The translations under genes and the position numbers were made by a program. Shown here piece by piece: positions 1 through 6,194 of a stretch of 6,194 bases of DNA; within the stretch, counting starts at the first letter, position 1; every line of letters begins with the position of its first letter. The notes under the pieces are model-generated. The model searched no databases. It was not told the DNA's origin and saw nothing but the letters and a program-made list of their open reading frames with translations. This stretch comes from Deltaproteobacteria bacterium (GTDB taxonomy: Bacteria > Desulfobacterota > Syntrophia > Syntrophales > Smithellaceae), in assembly GCA_019136325.1 (NCBI GenBank), contig JAGVUJ010000351.1, positions 1 through 6,194 on the forward strand. The letters run 5' to 3'.

Positions 1-55
1 GGCTCCGCGGAAAAGCGGATACTTTGTCTCTGAGAATATTATTTTCTTCCATCAT
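1..55 (-). CDS. Possible 5' end of a further minus-strand gene, cut by the window edge
   Basis: An open frame starts with two adjacent ATG codons (53-55 and 50-52) and stays open to the left edge, giving about 18 residues that begin MMEENNILRDKVSAFPRS. It lies 72 bases after the stop of the small membrane protein gene and points the same way, so it could be the next operon member. The support is weak. There is no good ribosome binding site (only a GGA about 12 bases upstream), and a frame this short can be open by chance. No family can be recognised. Confidence 0.2.
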   Translation of the reverse strand, partial: MMEENNILRDKVSAFPRS

Positions 56-102
56 TTCATTCAAAATCCGTCATCATGCCGCTTTGCAGTCGAACGCACG
101 AA

Positions 103-122
103 CAGGAAACGTTTAATTCCTG
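103..122 (-). other. Small inverted repeat just after the membrane protein stop codon
   Basis: CAGGAA (103-108) and TTCCTG (117-122) are perfect inverted repeats around an 8-base loop. On the minus strand the hairpin begins 5 bases after the stop codon of the 131-residue membrane protein. No run of U follows the stem on the minus strand, so it is not a classical intrinsic terminator. It could be a 3'-end stabilising hairpin, a weak terminator, or chance. The rest of 1-127 shows only a short GC-rich repeat near the left edge (CCGC 5-8 with GCGG 15-18). Confidence 0.25.
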
Positions 123-127
123 ACAGA

Positions 128-523
128 TTATCTGATCATTTCCAGAACGATACAAAACGATGCTCCTCCGATTCCCCCTGTTGTTATCAGAAAAGTCATT
201 GTGCTGACGACACTGAAAAGACTCCCCGGCTTTTTGTTTACATCCGGTTGGAAGGCAAGAAATAAGAACAGGGAGGGATTCGCCAGCGCTCCCGCGCAGG
301 AAAGTAAGATGACAGGAAAAGGCAAATCTGCGCCGGTCACAAAGAAAACAAGAAGAATAAGGCCCATGATCACGAAATCAATATGAGCTTTAACAAGTTT
401 TTCGTCATCACGGATCGCTCTTTCCATAAATTGCAGAGATAAATATTTTTTGGCGATGGTCAGCCAGGCGGTAGCGATGGACAGCAGAATCATCAGAGCT
501 CCGGATATTGCCAGTAGTTTCAT
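128..523 (-). CDS. Small four-helix integral membrane protein of unknown function
   Basis: The 131-residue product is almost entirely hydrophobic, with four likely membrane helices at about residues 4-24, 46-64, 69-91 and 103-127. A charged loop lies between helices 1 and 2 (ERAIRDDEKLVK, 34-45) and another near 94-98 (DVNKK). The most distinctive residues are the segment KAHIDFVIMG (45-54) at the start of helix 2 and ANPSLF (81-86) in helix 3. A His near the start of a helix followed by an Asn-Pro pair loosely recalls small four-helix membrane isomerases of the hydroxylaminobenzene mutase/styrene oxide isomerase type. That likeness is only an impression and I do not assign it. The start is well supported: AAGGAG at 537-532 lies 8 bases before the ATG. 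It begins 39 bases after the SGNH hydrolase gene and is probably the last firm member of the radical SAM operon. Confidence 0.8.
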   Translation of the reverse strand: MKLLAISGALMILLSIATAWLTIAKKYLSLQFMERAIRDDEKLVKAHIDFVIMGLILLVFFVTGADLPFPVILLSCAGALANPSLFLFLAFQPDVNKKPGSLFSVVSTMTFLITTGGIGGASFCIVLEMIR

Positions 524-562
524 TGTGTTTTCTCCTTGAGGCGTTGCATAATCATTTACAGA

Positions 563-1609
563 TTAATTCCGGCTTTGTCTGTTTTTGATCTTGTCCACCA
601 GCCGGTCACAGATGGCCAGAGCGATTTTTTTATTGGAGACAGCGTTAATATGAATATAATCGGTAAAAACAGCTTTCCCCGAATCGTAAAATATTCCACT
701 GAGATCATAGAAGTCAAACGGTAAACGATTTTGTTCTTCTTTTACTTTTTTCAGAATACGGACGCGGACGTCATGGGTATACAGCCGGACGATATTCGCC
801 TCGTCCCGCGGCCAGCCCTTCAGTATGTTTTTTTCCGTTTCAGAAACCGCGTTGCGCTTATAAAAGATTATCGGTTGGAAAAAAGCGACATATTCGACAT
901 CATAGGCGCGGCATATTTGCCCCGCTTTTGCCAGATTGCCGGCATAAATTCCGGCTATTTTTTCCGACCAGGCGAATGACCCGTGTTCCGCCGTCAGTCT
1001 CAGGCTGGAAAAATGACCGAATTTCTCGAAAAAGTAACTGCGGAATAAATGCCGCATCATTTGGCTTCCGTACGCGAGAAGCGCAGACCAGGGATAATCG
1101 CCGGTTTCCTGAAACAAAACATTGTTCTCATAGGCGAGGAAGTTGAACGGATAACCGGGACGCGGATCGTAAAGCAGCGGGTCCATAATGTCGTTGCCGC
1201 CGTCGTAGATCACCACCATATCCGGTTGGGAGTCAAGGACGTGAAAGACAAGATGCGCCAGCTCCTGGCTGGAATTCTGCGATATGACGCCGTAGTTCAG
1301 GACGCGGACGTTTTTGAAACCGCGGCGTTTCAGCTCCTGTTCGACATAGACCGGCAGAGGCGGATTGCCGTATTCCACGGTTGAACCGCCGAGCATGAAT
1401 ATTCTGAACTCGTCCCGGGCTTTCGAGGGTTCACGGCTTCCGTATTCAAATCGGCTGAACATCGTATAAGGACTTGCGTAGCGGACCGCGATGCGGTCGT
1501 TGAAGGGAACGGTCCAGGGGTATACATAACGGAAAAATAATTCACCGATGATAAAAAGAACCAGCAGGAATATGAAAATCAAAAACAGCCATTTTATCTT
1601 CCCGGACAT
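563..1609 (-). CDS. Membrane-anchored SGNH/GDSL-family hydrolase or esterase
   Basis: The 348-residue protein has a lysine-bearing N-terminus, one membrane helix at about 7-26, then a soluble SGNH domain that should lie in the periplasm. All four SGNH blocks can be read: GGST with nucleophile Ser76; Gly107 in LNYGVISQN (104-112); GGND at 137-140 with oxyanion Asn139; and DYIH near the C-terminus with Asp317 and His320 completing the triad. An active serine hydrolase is therefore likely, removing or transferring acyl groups on a lipid, glycan or peptidoglycan. The SGNH fold covers esterases, lipases and O-acetyl-modifying enzymes, so the substrate cannot be named. The helix has no lipobox cysteine, so it is more likely an uncleaved anchor. 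The start has a GAGG motif 8 bases upstream. The gene follows the radical SAM gene by 18 bases and precedes the small membrane protein by 39, indicating co-transcription. Confidence 0.9.
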   Translation of the reverse strand: MSGKIKWLFLIFIFLLVLFIIGELFFRYVYPWTVPFNDRIAVRYASPYTMFSRFEYGSREPSKARDEFRIFMLGGSTVEYGNPPLPVYVEQELKRRGFKNVRVLNYGVISQNSSQELAHLVFHVLDSQPDMVVIYDGGNDIMDPLLYDPRPGYPFNFLAYENNVLFQETGDYPWSALLAYGSQMMRHLFRSYFFEKFGHFSSLRLTAEHGSFAWSEKIAGIYAGNLAKAGQICRAYDVEYVAFFQPIIFYKRNAVSETEKNILKGWPRDEANIVRLYTHDVRVRILKKVKEEQNRLPFDFYDLSGIFYDSGKAVFTDYIHINAVSNKKIALAICDRLVDKIKNRQSRN

Positions 1610-1627
1610 GAGCTCACCCTCGGCTGA

Positions 1628-3421
1628 TTATTTGATAAACTGGGGGATGTAGCTTTTGAACAATTTTTTTATCTCGGGATTTTTTTCCGTGTCGTAAAGC
1701 CGTTCCATGATTCCCCTGACGCCGTGTCTGGAGTGCACCAGGGATTCTCCCTGTTCTTTATACAGGGCGACAGCCGTCTGGGAAACCGCCGAGCAGACGG
1801 CGTCTATATATCTTTGCCAGACATGGAATCCGCTGCCTTTGCCGGTCGGATGCAGGAATGATCTGATGAATATAATCGCGGAATTTATCGAAGCTCTGAC
1901 CGGCGCGCCGACTTTTTTGGATATTTCGTAAACCATTGACGCGATCACCAGCGGACTGTTGTGCAGGGTATCGGGCGGAATTTTATTTGTTTCAGCGAGA
2001 TCGGCAATGGATAAGGACAGGAAATAATCCATGGTGCCTTTTTTCCCGTAGATGTAGCGGTTGCTTTCCTGGCTGTCGTTGAAGAACACGGAGCCCGGCA
2101 GATCTACAAGGGTGCTCGGCTGGGCGCCGATTCTGTTTCTGATGCAGAATTTTGCGATATTTACCCCGGTGTTGTCCGTGGGGGAATTATAATAGTCAAA
2201 GGGCAGTCCGATGATAAAAGATCCGTGAACGGATATGCCGTGATCGTGAATGGTTTTGATTTTGGAGGCGTAATATCGTGCCACGGACATACCGCTTTTT
2301 TCGATATCTTTAACGATGTGTTTGTTGATGTGCTGTAAATTGCGCATATCCAAAGATTCCAGACCGATGAAGAAATGCGTTCCTCCGGAAGCGCGGATCA
2401 GGCGGAGCAGTTCTTCATCATCCGCCACTTCAATGGATATCTGTACGGCGTAATTGATGCGCAGATCGCTCGCTATGATTTTTTTCAAAAAAGCAATCAA
2501 CTCCCGTTTGTTGGAAAACAGATTGTCCGGCGTAAAAAAATAGTAGCGGTTTTTGAAATCAATTTTCTTCCTTTGATAATAAAGGAGTTCCTTTACAAAA
2601 TCGTCCGGGTCACGGAATTGAATCGATTTGTATTTGCTCGGCATGGTCGAGATTGAACAGAATTTGCAGGAGAAGATGCATCCGGTAAACGGCGCCACGG
2701 GGTTGATCCGGAAATCTTTCAGAGGGGTGTATTTGATAATTGGCAGTCTGTTGAGCAGATTGATTTTCAGGGGTTCCAGCGGCTCAAGATTTTCATAATG
2801 GCCCCAGACGCCGTTTTCAATCAGTTTGAAACCGGAATATTCGCTTTTCAGAGAATGGTTGTCCAAGTCCGCCAAGATTTCCGTCATAACGGTGGAGTCA
2901 CCCGCACCTTTGACCAGGGCGATCAGTTCCGGATGAGGAGAATGTTTACGGATGAACGTATCAATATCACCGGGCGTGGTTGAAACATGTATACCGCCGA
3001 TGATCACCGGTATTTTTGCATAATTGAACACGAGAGCGGCAGCAGCGGCGGCGGGAAAGCTGGAACTGATTGTGGAGATAAAAACAGCCCGTGGCGGTTT
3101 TTTCTTCTCTTTGATGACCTGCGAAAAATTTTTACGCTTGCCGTCAACCATGACGACCGAATGATCCTTGGCCAGTCGGGCCAGTTGGTTCTGAATGTAT
3201 ATGCCCGCGTACATTTCGATGGCCAGAGCGTCAACCATGGTCGCCCGCTGTTTATAGGGCTGGAAATCGACAAAACGAAGATAATTTTCAGACGTCATTT
3301 CGTGAGCGTTTTGATCCGTGAGATACGAAATAACATCCAGAGGCGTAATGGAGCCGGCAGGCATCAGATCCATCAATTGATAGGTGAGTGGATTGTAAAC
3401 GATAAAATAATTTGCGGACAT
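1628..3421 (-). CDS. Radical SAM protein with an N-terminal B12-binding-like domain, function unknown
   Basis: This 597-residue protein should bind a [4Fe-4S] cluster and cleave S-adenosylmethionine. The cluster motif CIFSCKFC gives Cys248, Cys252 and Cys255 (CxxxCxxC). Further radical SAM features are FFTPDNLFSN (295-304), GGTHFFIGLES (346-356, Glu355) and GSFIIGLPFD (400-409), so the barrel covers roughly 240-440. The segment at about 80-210 looks like the Rossmann-type cobalamin-binding domain of class B radical SAM enzymes: RAVFIST (111-117), then IPVIIGGIHVSTTPGD (137-152). The usual DxHxxG histidine motif is not visible, so B12 may be bound base-off without it, or not at all. Residues 450-597 form a C-terminal domain I do not recognise. 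There is a six-alanine run at 124-129. The ATG is the first possible start because an in-frame TAA lies two codons upstream; AAAGGG is 12 bases away, a rather long spacing. It is the first gene of the tight operon with the SGNH hydrolase. The reaction is unknown; methylation or rearrangement of a lipid or other envelope precursor is only a guess. Confidence 0.9.
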   Translation of the reverse strand: MSANYFIVYNPLTYQLMDLMPAGSITPLDVISYLTDQNAHEMTSENYLRFVDFQPYKQRATMVDALAIEMYAGIYIQNQLARLAKDHSVVMVDGKRKNFSQVIKEKKKPPRAVFISTISSSFPAAAAAALVFNYAKIPVIIGGIHVSTTPGDIDTFIRKHSPHPELIALVKGAGDSTVMTEILADLDNHSLKSEYSGFKLIENGVWGHYENLEPLEPLKINLLNRLPIIKYTPLKDFRINPVAPFTGCIFSCKFCSISTMPSKYKSIQFRDPDDFVKELLYYQRKKIDFKNRYYFFTPDNLFSNKRELIAFLKKIIASDLRINYAVQISIEVADDEELLRLIRASGGTHFFIGLESLDMRNLQHINKHIVKDIEKSGMSVARYYASKIKTIHDHGISVHGSFIIGLPFDYYNSPTDNTGVNIAKFCIRNRIGAQPSTLVDLPGSVFFNDSQESNRYIYGKKGTMDYFLSLSIADLAETNKIPPDTLHNSPLVIASMVYEISKKVGAPVRASINSAIIFIRSFLHPTGKGSGFHVWQRYIDAVCSAVSQTAVALYKEQGESLVHSRHGVRGIMERLYDTEKNPEIKKLFKSYIPQFIK

Positions 3422-3453
3422 TGTTTAATTGAGCCCTTTCTCATATTTTCAAT

Positions 3454-3560
3454 AAAGACATTCCGGCGCGTATATTGAACCGTTGGGTGTATCGTGAGGC
3501 CGATGCCCATTGAAGCGGGCATGTATCCGGATTTGCTAAATCGCCAGTCTCAATGTCTTT
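3454..3560 (-). other. Candidate structured 5' leader upstream of the radical SAM operon
   Basis: This non-coding stretch holds nested inverted repeats. An outer 9-base pair of arms, AAAGACATT (3454-3462) and AATGTCTTT (3552-3560), encloses a second pair, GGCG (3465-3468) with CGCC (3542-3545). Near the middle, ATGCCC (3503-3508) pairs with GGGCAT (3517-3522) around an 8-base loop, extended past a 5-base bulge by CCG (3500-3502) with CGG (3528-3530). The stems are coaxially compatible, so they could form one branched RNA whose end is 32 bases before the radical SAM ATG. It matches no riboswitch class I can recall; cobalamin and c-di-GMP consensus elements are not evident. The minus strand is chosen only because the gene downstream is on it. 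Chance folding remains possible. Confidence 0.3.
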
Positions 3561-3581
3561 CTTGAGTGTTTATGACTTTTT

Positions 3582-3587
3582 ATTGTA
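3582..3587 (-). promoter_or_regulatory. Possible -10 element for the radical SAM operon
   Basis: On the minus strand this reads TACAAT, one base from the consensus TATAAT. It would place the transcript start near 3575, giving an untranslated leader of about 150 bases that contains the inverted-repeat structure at 3454-3560. No convincing -35 hexamer is found 16-18 bases upstream, so the call rests on one hexamer. The gap holds no other recognisable feature; an imperfect repeat CATCCC (3634-3639)/GGGATG (3666-3671) just after the yjdF-like gene has a 26-base loop and no U tract. Confidence 0.2.
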
Positions 3588-3672
3588 CGAGACATAGCAC
3601 AGAGTGGTTTCCTCAAACAAGCTTAATTTTCATCATCCCTTCGATTTTTTTGTTTTTCTTGCGCCGGGATGG

Positions 3673-4296
3673 TTATTTTTGAGGCGGCTGCATTTTCAGG
3701 AGATATCGGTCATGCAATTTTGTCAGGGCCAGAAGAGCCAAGATCGAACCGACCAGACACAAAAACATATCGGTTTGGGTATCCCAGAGATAGCCCTGGG
3801 TTCCGAGAAAGGCTTCCGTGTCGTTCGGATTGGAAAGCGACGCTGCCCATTCCAGAATTTCGTATAAAGCAGAAAAGGCCAGAGGAACGGCTACGGAGAA
3901 AAGAACCAGCCAGTTCCCCTTTTTGACCGGTGATGTTCTGGCGATAATCTCACGCACGTATATAGCAGGGCCGAAACCCTGCATCAGATGACCGATTTTG
4001 TCGTAATTATTGCGGGTCCAGCCGAATAAATCCTCCATCCAGAAACCGAGTGGAACTTTCGCATAGGAATAATGCCCTCCCAGCATCAGGATCAAGGCAT
4101 GGATGGCCATCAGCGTATAGGTAAGATCCGTCAATCTGAACCTGTGATAGGTAAACAGAATGATCGGCAGGGCAATCATCACGGGCAGGGTTTCCAAAAA
4201 CCACGTCAGATAAGTGTCGTGGGGTTTTATTCCAGACCATACCCAAAATGCTAATACAACGAGCAACAGGATCAGGTGATATTTCTTTAATGGCAT
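3673..4296 (-). CDS. yjdF: YjdF/DUF2238-family inner membrane protein
   Basis: The 207-residue product matches the length (about 200 residues) and layout of the YjdF (DUF2238) family of inner membrane proteins, whose function is not established. Likely membrane helices lie at about 7-23, 33-50, 58-74, 130-150 and 175-195, with a further amphipathic region near 100-117. The conserved family features are clear: HALILMLGGHYSY (66-78), NNYDKIGHLMQGFGPA (96-111), YEILEW (145-150) and FLGTQGYLWDTQTDM (163-177). Several His, Asp and Glu residues (His66, His75, Asp99, His103, Glu146, Glu149, Asp172, Asp176) lie in or near membrane segments, which hints at a membrane enzyme or metal site, but this is inference. 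Only a weak GGA lies 8 bases before the ATG. It diverges from the phosphoesterase gene across 162 bases. No terminator is evident after it, so read-through into the radical SAM operon is possible. Confidence 0.88.
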   Translation of the reverse strand: MPLKKYHLILLLVVLAFWVWSGIKPHDTYLTWFLETLPVMIALPIILFTYHRFRLTDLTYTLMAIHALILMLGGHYSYAKVPLGFWMEDLFGWTRNNYDKIGHLMQGFGPAIYVREIIARTSPVKKGNWLVLFSVAVPLAFSALYEILEWAASLSNPNDTEAFLGTQGYLWDTQTDMFLCLVGSILALLALTKLHDRYLLKMQPPQK

Positions 4297-4352
4297 ATTA
4301 TTATTCCGATTTATTGCAGCCTACTGTATTCAACGGAAAAAATAAAGAAAGA

Positions 4353-4358
4353 TTTATA
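4353..4358 (-). promoter_or_regulatory. Possible -10 element for the yjdF-like gene
   Basis: The minus strand reads TATAAA, preceded directly by TG, 56 bases before the yjdF-like ATG. No good -35 hexamer is seen at the right distance. The CRP/FNR-like palindrome would lie about 33 bases upstream of the start it implies, overlapping the polymerase site, so that regulator could repress or compete here. Weakly supported in an A+T-rich region. Confidence 0.2.
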
Positions 4359-4371
4359 CAGCCGTATTTTC

Positions 4372-4387
4372 TGTGATTTAGATCACT
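4372..4387. promoter_or_regulatory. CRP/FNR-family operator-like palindrome
   Basis: The sequence is TGTGA, six bases (TTTAGA), then TCACT, differing from the E. coli CRP consensus core TGTGA-N6-TCACA at one base. The symmetrical core is GTGAT (4373-4377) with ATCAC (4382-4386). It lies in the only divergent promoter region of the window. Its centre (between 4379 and 4380) would be 41.5 bases upstream of a transcript start at 4421, which fits the -10-like hexamer at 4407-4412 and is the class II activator geometry. The cognate protein in this organism, whether it senses cAMP or another signal, cannot be told from the site. Confidence 0.5.
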
Positions 4388-4406
4388 TTTTTGCGTTATT
4401 TTGTGC

Positions 4407-4412
4407 TATGAA
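4407..4412 (+). promoter_or_regulatory. Possible -10 element for the phosphoesterase gene
   Basis: TATGAA matches four of six positions of the -10 consensus. No -35 hexamer resembling TTGACA is found 17 bases upstream (CACTTT occurs there), which suits an activator-dependent promoter served by the palindrome at 4372-4387. The implied start near 4420 leaves a leader of about 38 bases before the ATG at 4459. Confidence 0.3.
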
Positions 4413-4458
4413 TCATCGCATGTTTTAAAAGATTCTTTGTGATGAAAAGGAACTGCGG

Positions 4459-6194
4459 ATGAAAAGGCGTTTGGCCAAACCAATTCTTCTACTCGTTGTA
4501 TTAATTTTCATGTTTATTATCGGTATCTTCTGCGTCGTGCACCCTGAAGAATCCGGATGGAATGCTGCCTCTGCAGCTTCGGAGAGGGAACTGCTGATTC
4601 TTTTTACGCATGACCTGCATTCCTATTTCATTCCTCATCACATATTGACGGAAGACGGCAGACCATTGCAACAGGGTGGATATGCAAGGATTGCCTATCT
4701 GATCAACGAGCAAAAGCGCCTGCATCACGACAAAACCTTGCTGGTCGACGCCGGCGATTTTTCCATGGGCACGCTTTTTCATACCGCTTTTATGGATGAA
4801 GCGTTCGAATTGCGATTGATGGGGAAAATGGGTTACGACGTCACCACGTTCGGCAATCATGATCTCGATTTTCATCCCGAGGGTCTGGCCAGGATGCTGA
4901 TATCCGCACGAGCCAAAGGCGGACAGTTACCGGCAATCGTCGCTTCCAATATTGTCTTGAGCAGGGATAATCAGGTCGATGCAATGTTAAAAAAGCCGTT
5001 GGATGATTATCCGGTACGAGATTATGTCGTTATTGAAAGAAATGGCCTGCGCATCGGCATTTTCGGCATCATGGGCAAAGACGCGGTTGAGAACGCACCA
5101 TTCGCAAAGCCGGTCACCTTTCCCGATCCGATAGAAACAAGCAAACGTCTGGCGGATGTGTTGAAAAATAAAGAAAAAGCCGATATCGTCCTTTGCCTTT
5201 CCCATAGCGGAACATCTGCAGATCCGGGCAGGTCTGAGGATGAAATGCTGGCCAGATCGGTGCCGCAAATTGATGTAATCGTCAGCGGACATTCGCACAC
5301 CATTTTAACCAAGCCGAAAATGATCGGCAAAACAATGATTGTTTCCTGCGGCCGTTACGGCAGATATCTGGGAATGTTGAAAATCGTCTGTCAAACGAAA
5401 GGCGCAGTGAGGCTGAAGTCCTATGCGTTGAAAAATGTATCCTCCGACATTCCCGAAGAGAAGGCGATTGCCTCTGACATTGCCGATTATAAAAAAATTA
5501 TTAATCAAAAATTTCTTGCGCCGTATAATCTGTCTTACGATCAGGTTATTGCCGAATCCGGATATTCCATGGAAACGTTGTACTCCGCCTATGAAAATCC
5601 GCGGGAATTGGGATTGGGTAATCTGATTACGGACGCTTACCGTTATGCCGTCAGACAGGCGGAGGGAGAAAATTACCGCCATATTCATTTTGCGCTTCAG
5701 CCGCTGGGGGTGATTCGTGATTCTCTGCGAAAAGGAAAAATAACCGTAGCGGATGTCTTTCAGGTGCTGTCTCTGGGCATAGGACCGGATCGGGTCGCGG
5801 GATATCCGCTGGTTTCTTTCTTCATCAGCGGCCGGGAACTCAAAGACATTCTGGAAGTTCATACAACGATCGCTCCGATGAAAAAAGACGATGCCTATCT
5901 GCAGGTATCCGGCGTGAAATTTACATACAATCCCAAACGGGTCTGGTTTGACCGGGTGACGTCCGTTTATGTACAGGAGGACGATGGAACATATCAATCA
6001 CTCGACAAAAACAAGCTTTACCGTGCCTGCGCCAATTTATATACTGCGGCATTGATAGACTATGTCAGTGCCGCCAGTTACGGTTTAATTAAGGTGCAGC
6101 CCAAAGATCGTTCCGGGAAACTTCTTAATAGTCTGGAATCCTCCATCATTCATACTAATGAAAATAAGGAACTCAAAGAATGGATGGCGCTGGC
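4459..6194 (+). CDS. UshA/5'-nucleotidase-like exported metallophosphatase, 3' end beyond window
   Basis: At least 578 codons are open to the right edge. A KRR N-terminus and hydrophobic helix (8-27), with AXA-type sites near 36-41, indicate export by signal peptide or anchor. The calcineurin-like dimetal phosphoesterase domain is intact: THDLH (50-54, Asp52, His54), DAGDFSMG (97-104, Asp100), GNHD (132-135, Asn133, His134), LSHSG (247-251, His249) and GHSH (277-280). A 5'-nucleotidase C-terminal domain follows from about 350, with ENPRELGLGNLITDAYR (379-395). In that domain the usual NGGGIR substrate loop is replaced by QPLGVIR (414-420), and the GGDGY-type base-stacking motif is absent: the region after YRACANLY (521-528) reads AALIDYV. 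It should hydrolyse a phosphoester outside the cytoplasm, but nucleotides may not be the substrate. AAGGA (4447-4451) lies 7 bases before the ATG. It diverges from the yjdF-like gene and is probably under the CRP/FNR-like site. Confidence 0.9.
   Translation, partial: MKRRLAKPILLLVVLIFMFIIGIFCVVHPEESGWNAASAASERELLILFTHDLHSYFIPHHILTEDGRPLQQGGYARIAYLINEQKRLHHDKTLLVDAGDFSMGTLFHTAFMDEAFELRLMGKMGYDVTTFGNHDLDFHPEGLARMLISARAKGGQLPAIVASNIVLSRDNQVDAMLKKPLDDYPVRDYVVIERNGLRIGIFGIMGKDAVENAPFAKPVTFPDPIETSKRLADVLKNKEKADIVLCLSHSGTSADPGRSEDEMLARSVPQIDVIVSGHSHTILTKPKMIGKTMIVSCGRYGRYLGMLKIVCQTKGAVRLKSYALKNVSSDIPEEKAIASDIADYKKIINQKFLAPYNLSYDQVIAESGYSMETLYSAYENPRELGLGNLITDAYRYAVRQAEGENYRHIHFALQPLGVIRDSLRKGKITVADVFQVLSLGIGPDRVAGYPLVSFFISGRELKDILEVHTTIAPMKKDDAYLQVSGVKFTYNPKRVWFDRVTSVYVQEDDGTYQSLDKNKLYRACANLYTAALIDYVSAASYGLIKVQPKDRSGKLLNSLESSIIHTNENKELKEWMAL

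Noticed and set aside
765..1312. GGACGCGGACGT-like sequence occurring twice (near 765-776 and 1301-1312)
   Set aside because: Both copies lie inside the SGNH gene where they encode Val-Arg-rich strands; only about 12 bases match and nothing else is repeated around them.
3376..3522. Minus-strand 49-codon frame starting MPASMGIG and overlapping the start of the radical SAM gene in another frame
   Set aside because: Only a weak GGA precedes it, its start lies inside the central hairpin arm, and its product has no recognisable features. A frameshifted N-terminal extension of the radical SAM protein is unlikely because that protein already begins with a normal ATG.
3634..3671. CATCCC/GGGATG inverted repeat as a terminator for the yjdF-like gene
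   Set aside because: The loop is 26 bases and no U tract follows on the minus strand.
4442..4462. Six-codon mini-ORF whose TGA overlaps the phosphoesterase ATG (ATGA overlap)
   Set aside because: It has no ribosome binding site of its own, and the AAGGA inside it serves the ATG at 4459. An overlap this short is likely chance.
4459..4535. Lipoprotein signal at Cys25 of the phosphoesterase
   Set aside because: The residues before the cysteine are G-I-F, which do not fit the L-[AS]-[GA]-C lipobox.
4501..5997. Minus-strand open frames opposite the phosphoesterase gene
   Set aside because: They are antisense shadows of a coding region with clear conserved motifs; their products show no domain or good start site.

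Overview
The window looks like ordinary chromosome of a Gram-negative anaerobe. Moderate GC, a B12-domain-type radical SAM enzyme, a membrane-anchored SGNH hydrolase, a YjdF-family membrane protein and an exported UshA-like metallophosphatase together suggest a Desulfobacterota (delta-proteobacterial, perhaps Syntrophia-like) genome. That assignment is an inference from gene style, not a proof. I see no rRNA, tRNA, CRISPR array, insertion sequence or phage gene.

Layout: four complete genes lie on the minus strand and are read right to left. They are a YjdF/DUF2238 integral membrane protein (4296-3673), a 597-residue radical SAM protein (3421-1628), a membrane-anchored SGNH/GDSL hydrolase (1609-563) and a small four-helix membrane protein (523-128). 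The last three are tightly spaced (gaps of 18 and 39 bases) with good ribosome binding sites and are very likely one operon. The 251-base gap before the radical SAM gene contains nested inverted repeats that could form a structured 5' leader. A possible start of another minus-strand gene runs off the left edge.

On the plus strand, a large 5'-nucleotidase/UshA-like exported phosphoesterase starts at 4459, diverging from the yjdF-like gene, and runs off the right edge. The 162-base divergent region carries a near-perfect CRP/FNR-family palindrome (TGTGA-N6-TCACT). Its spacing to a -10-like hexamer fits activation of the phosphoesterase gene.

How the genes may work together: the radical SAM enzyme would act in the cytoplasm, while the SGNH domain is predicted to sit outside the inner membrane, next to a small membrane protein. 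This fits modification of a lipid, glycan or other envelope molecule, but no substrate can be read from the sequence. The most unusual points are this uncharacterised operon, the non-canonical nucleotide-binding motifs in the phosphoesterase, and the structured leader candidate.
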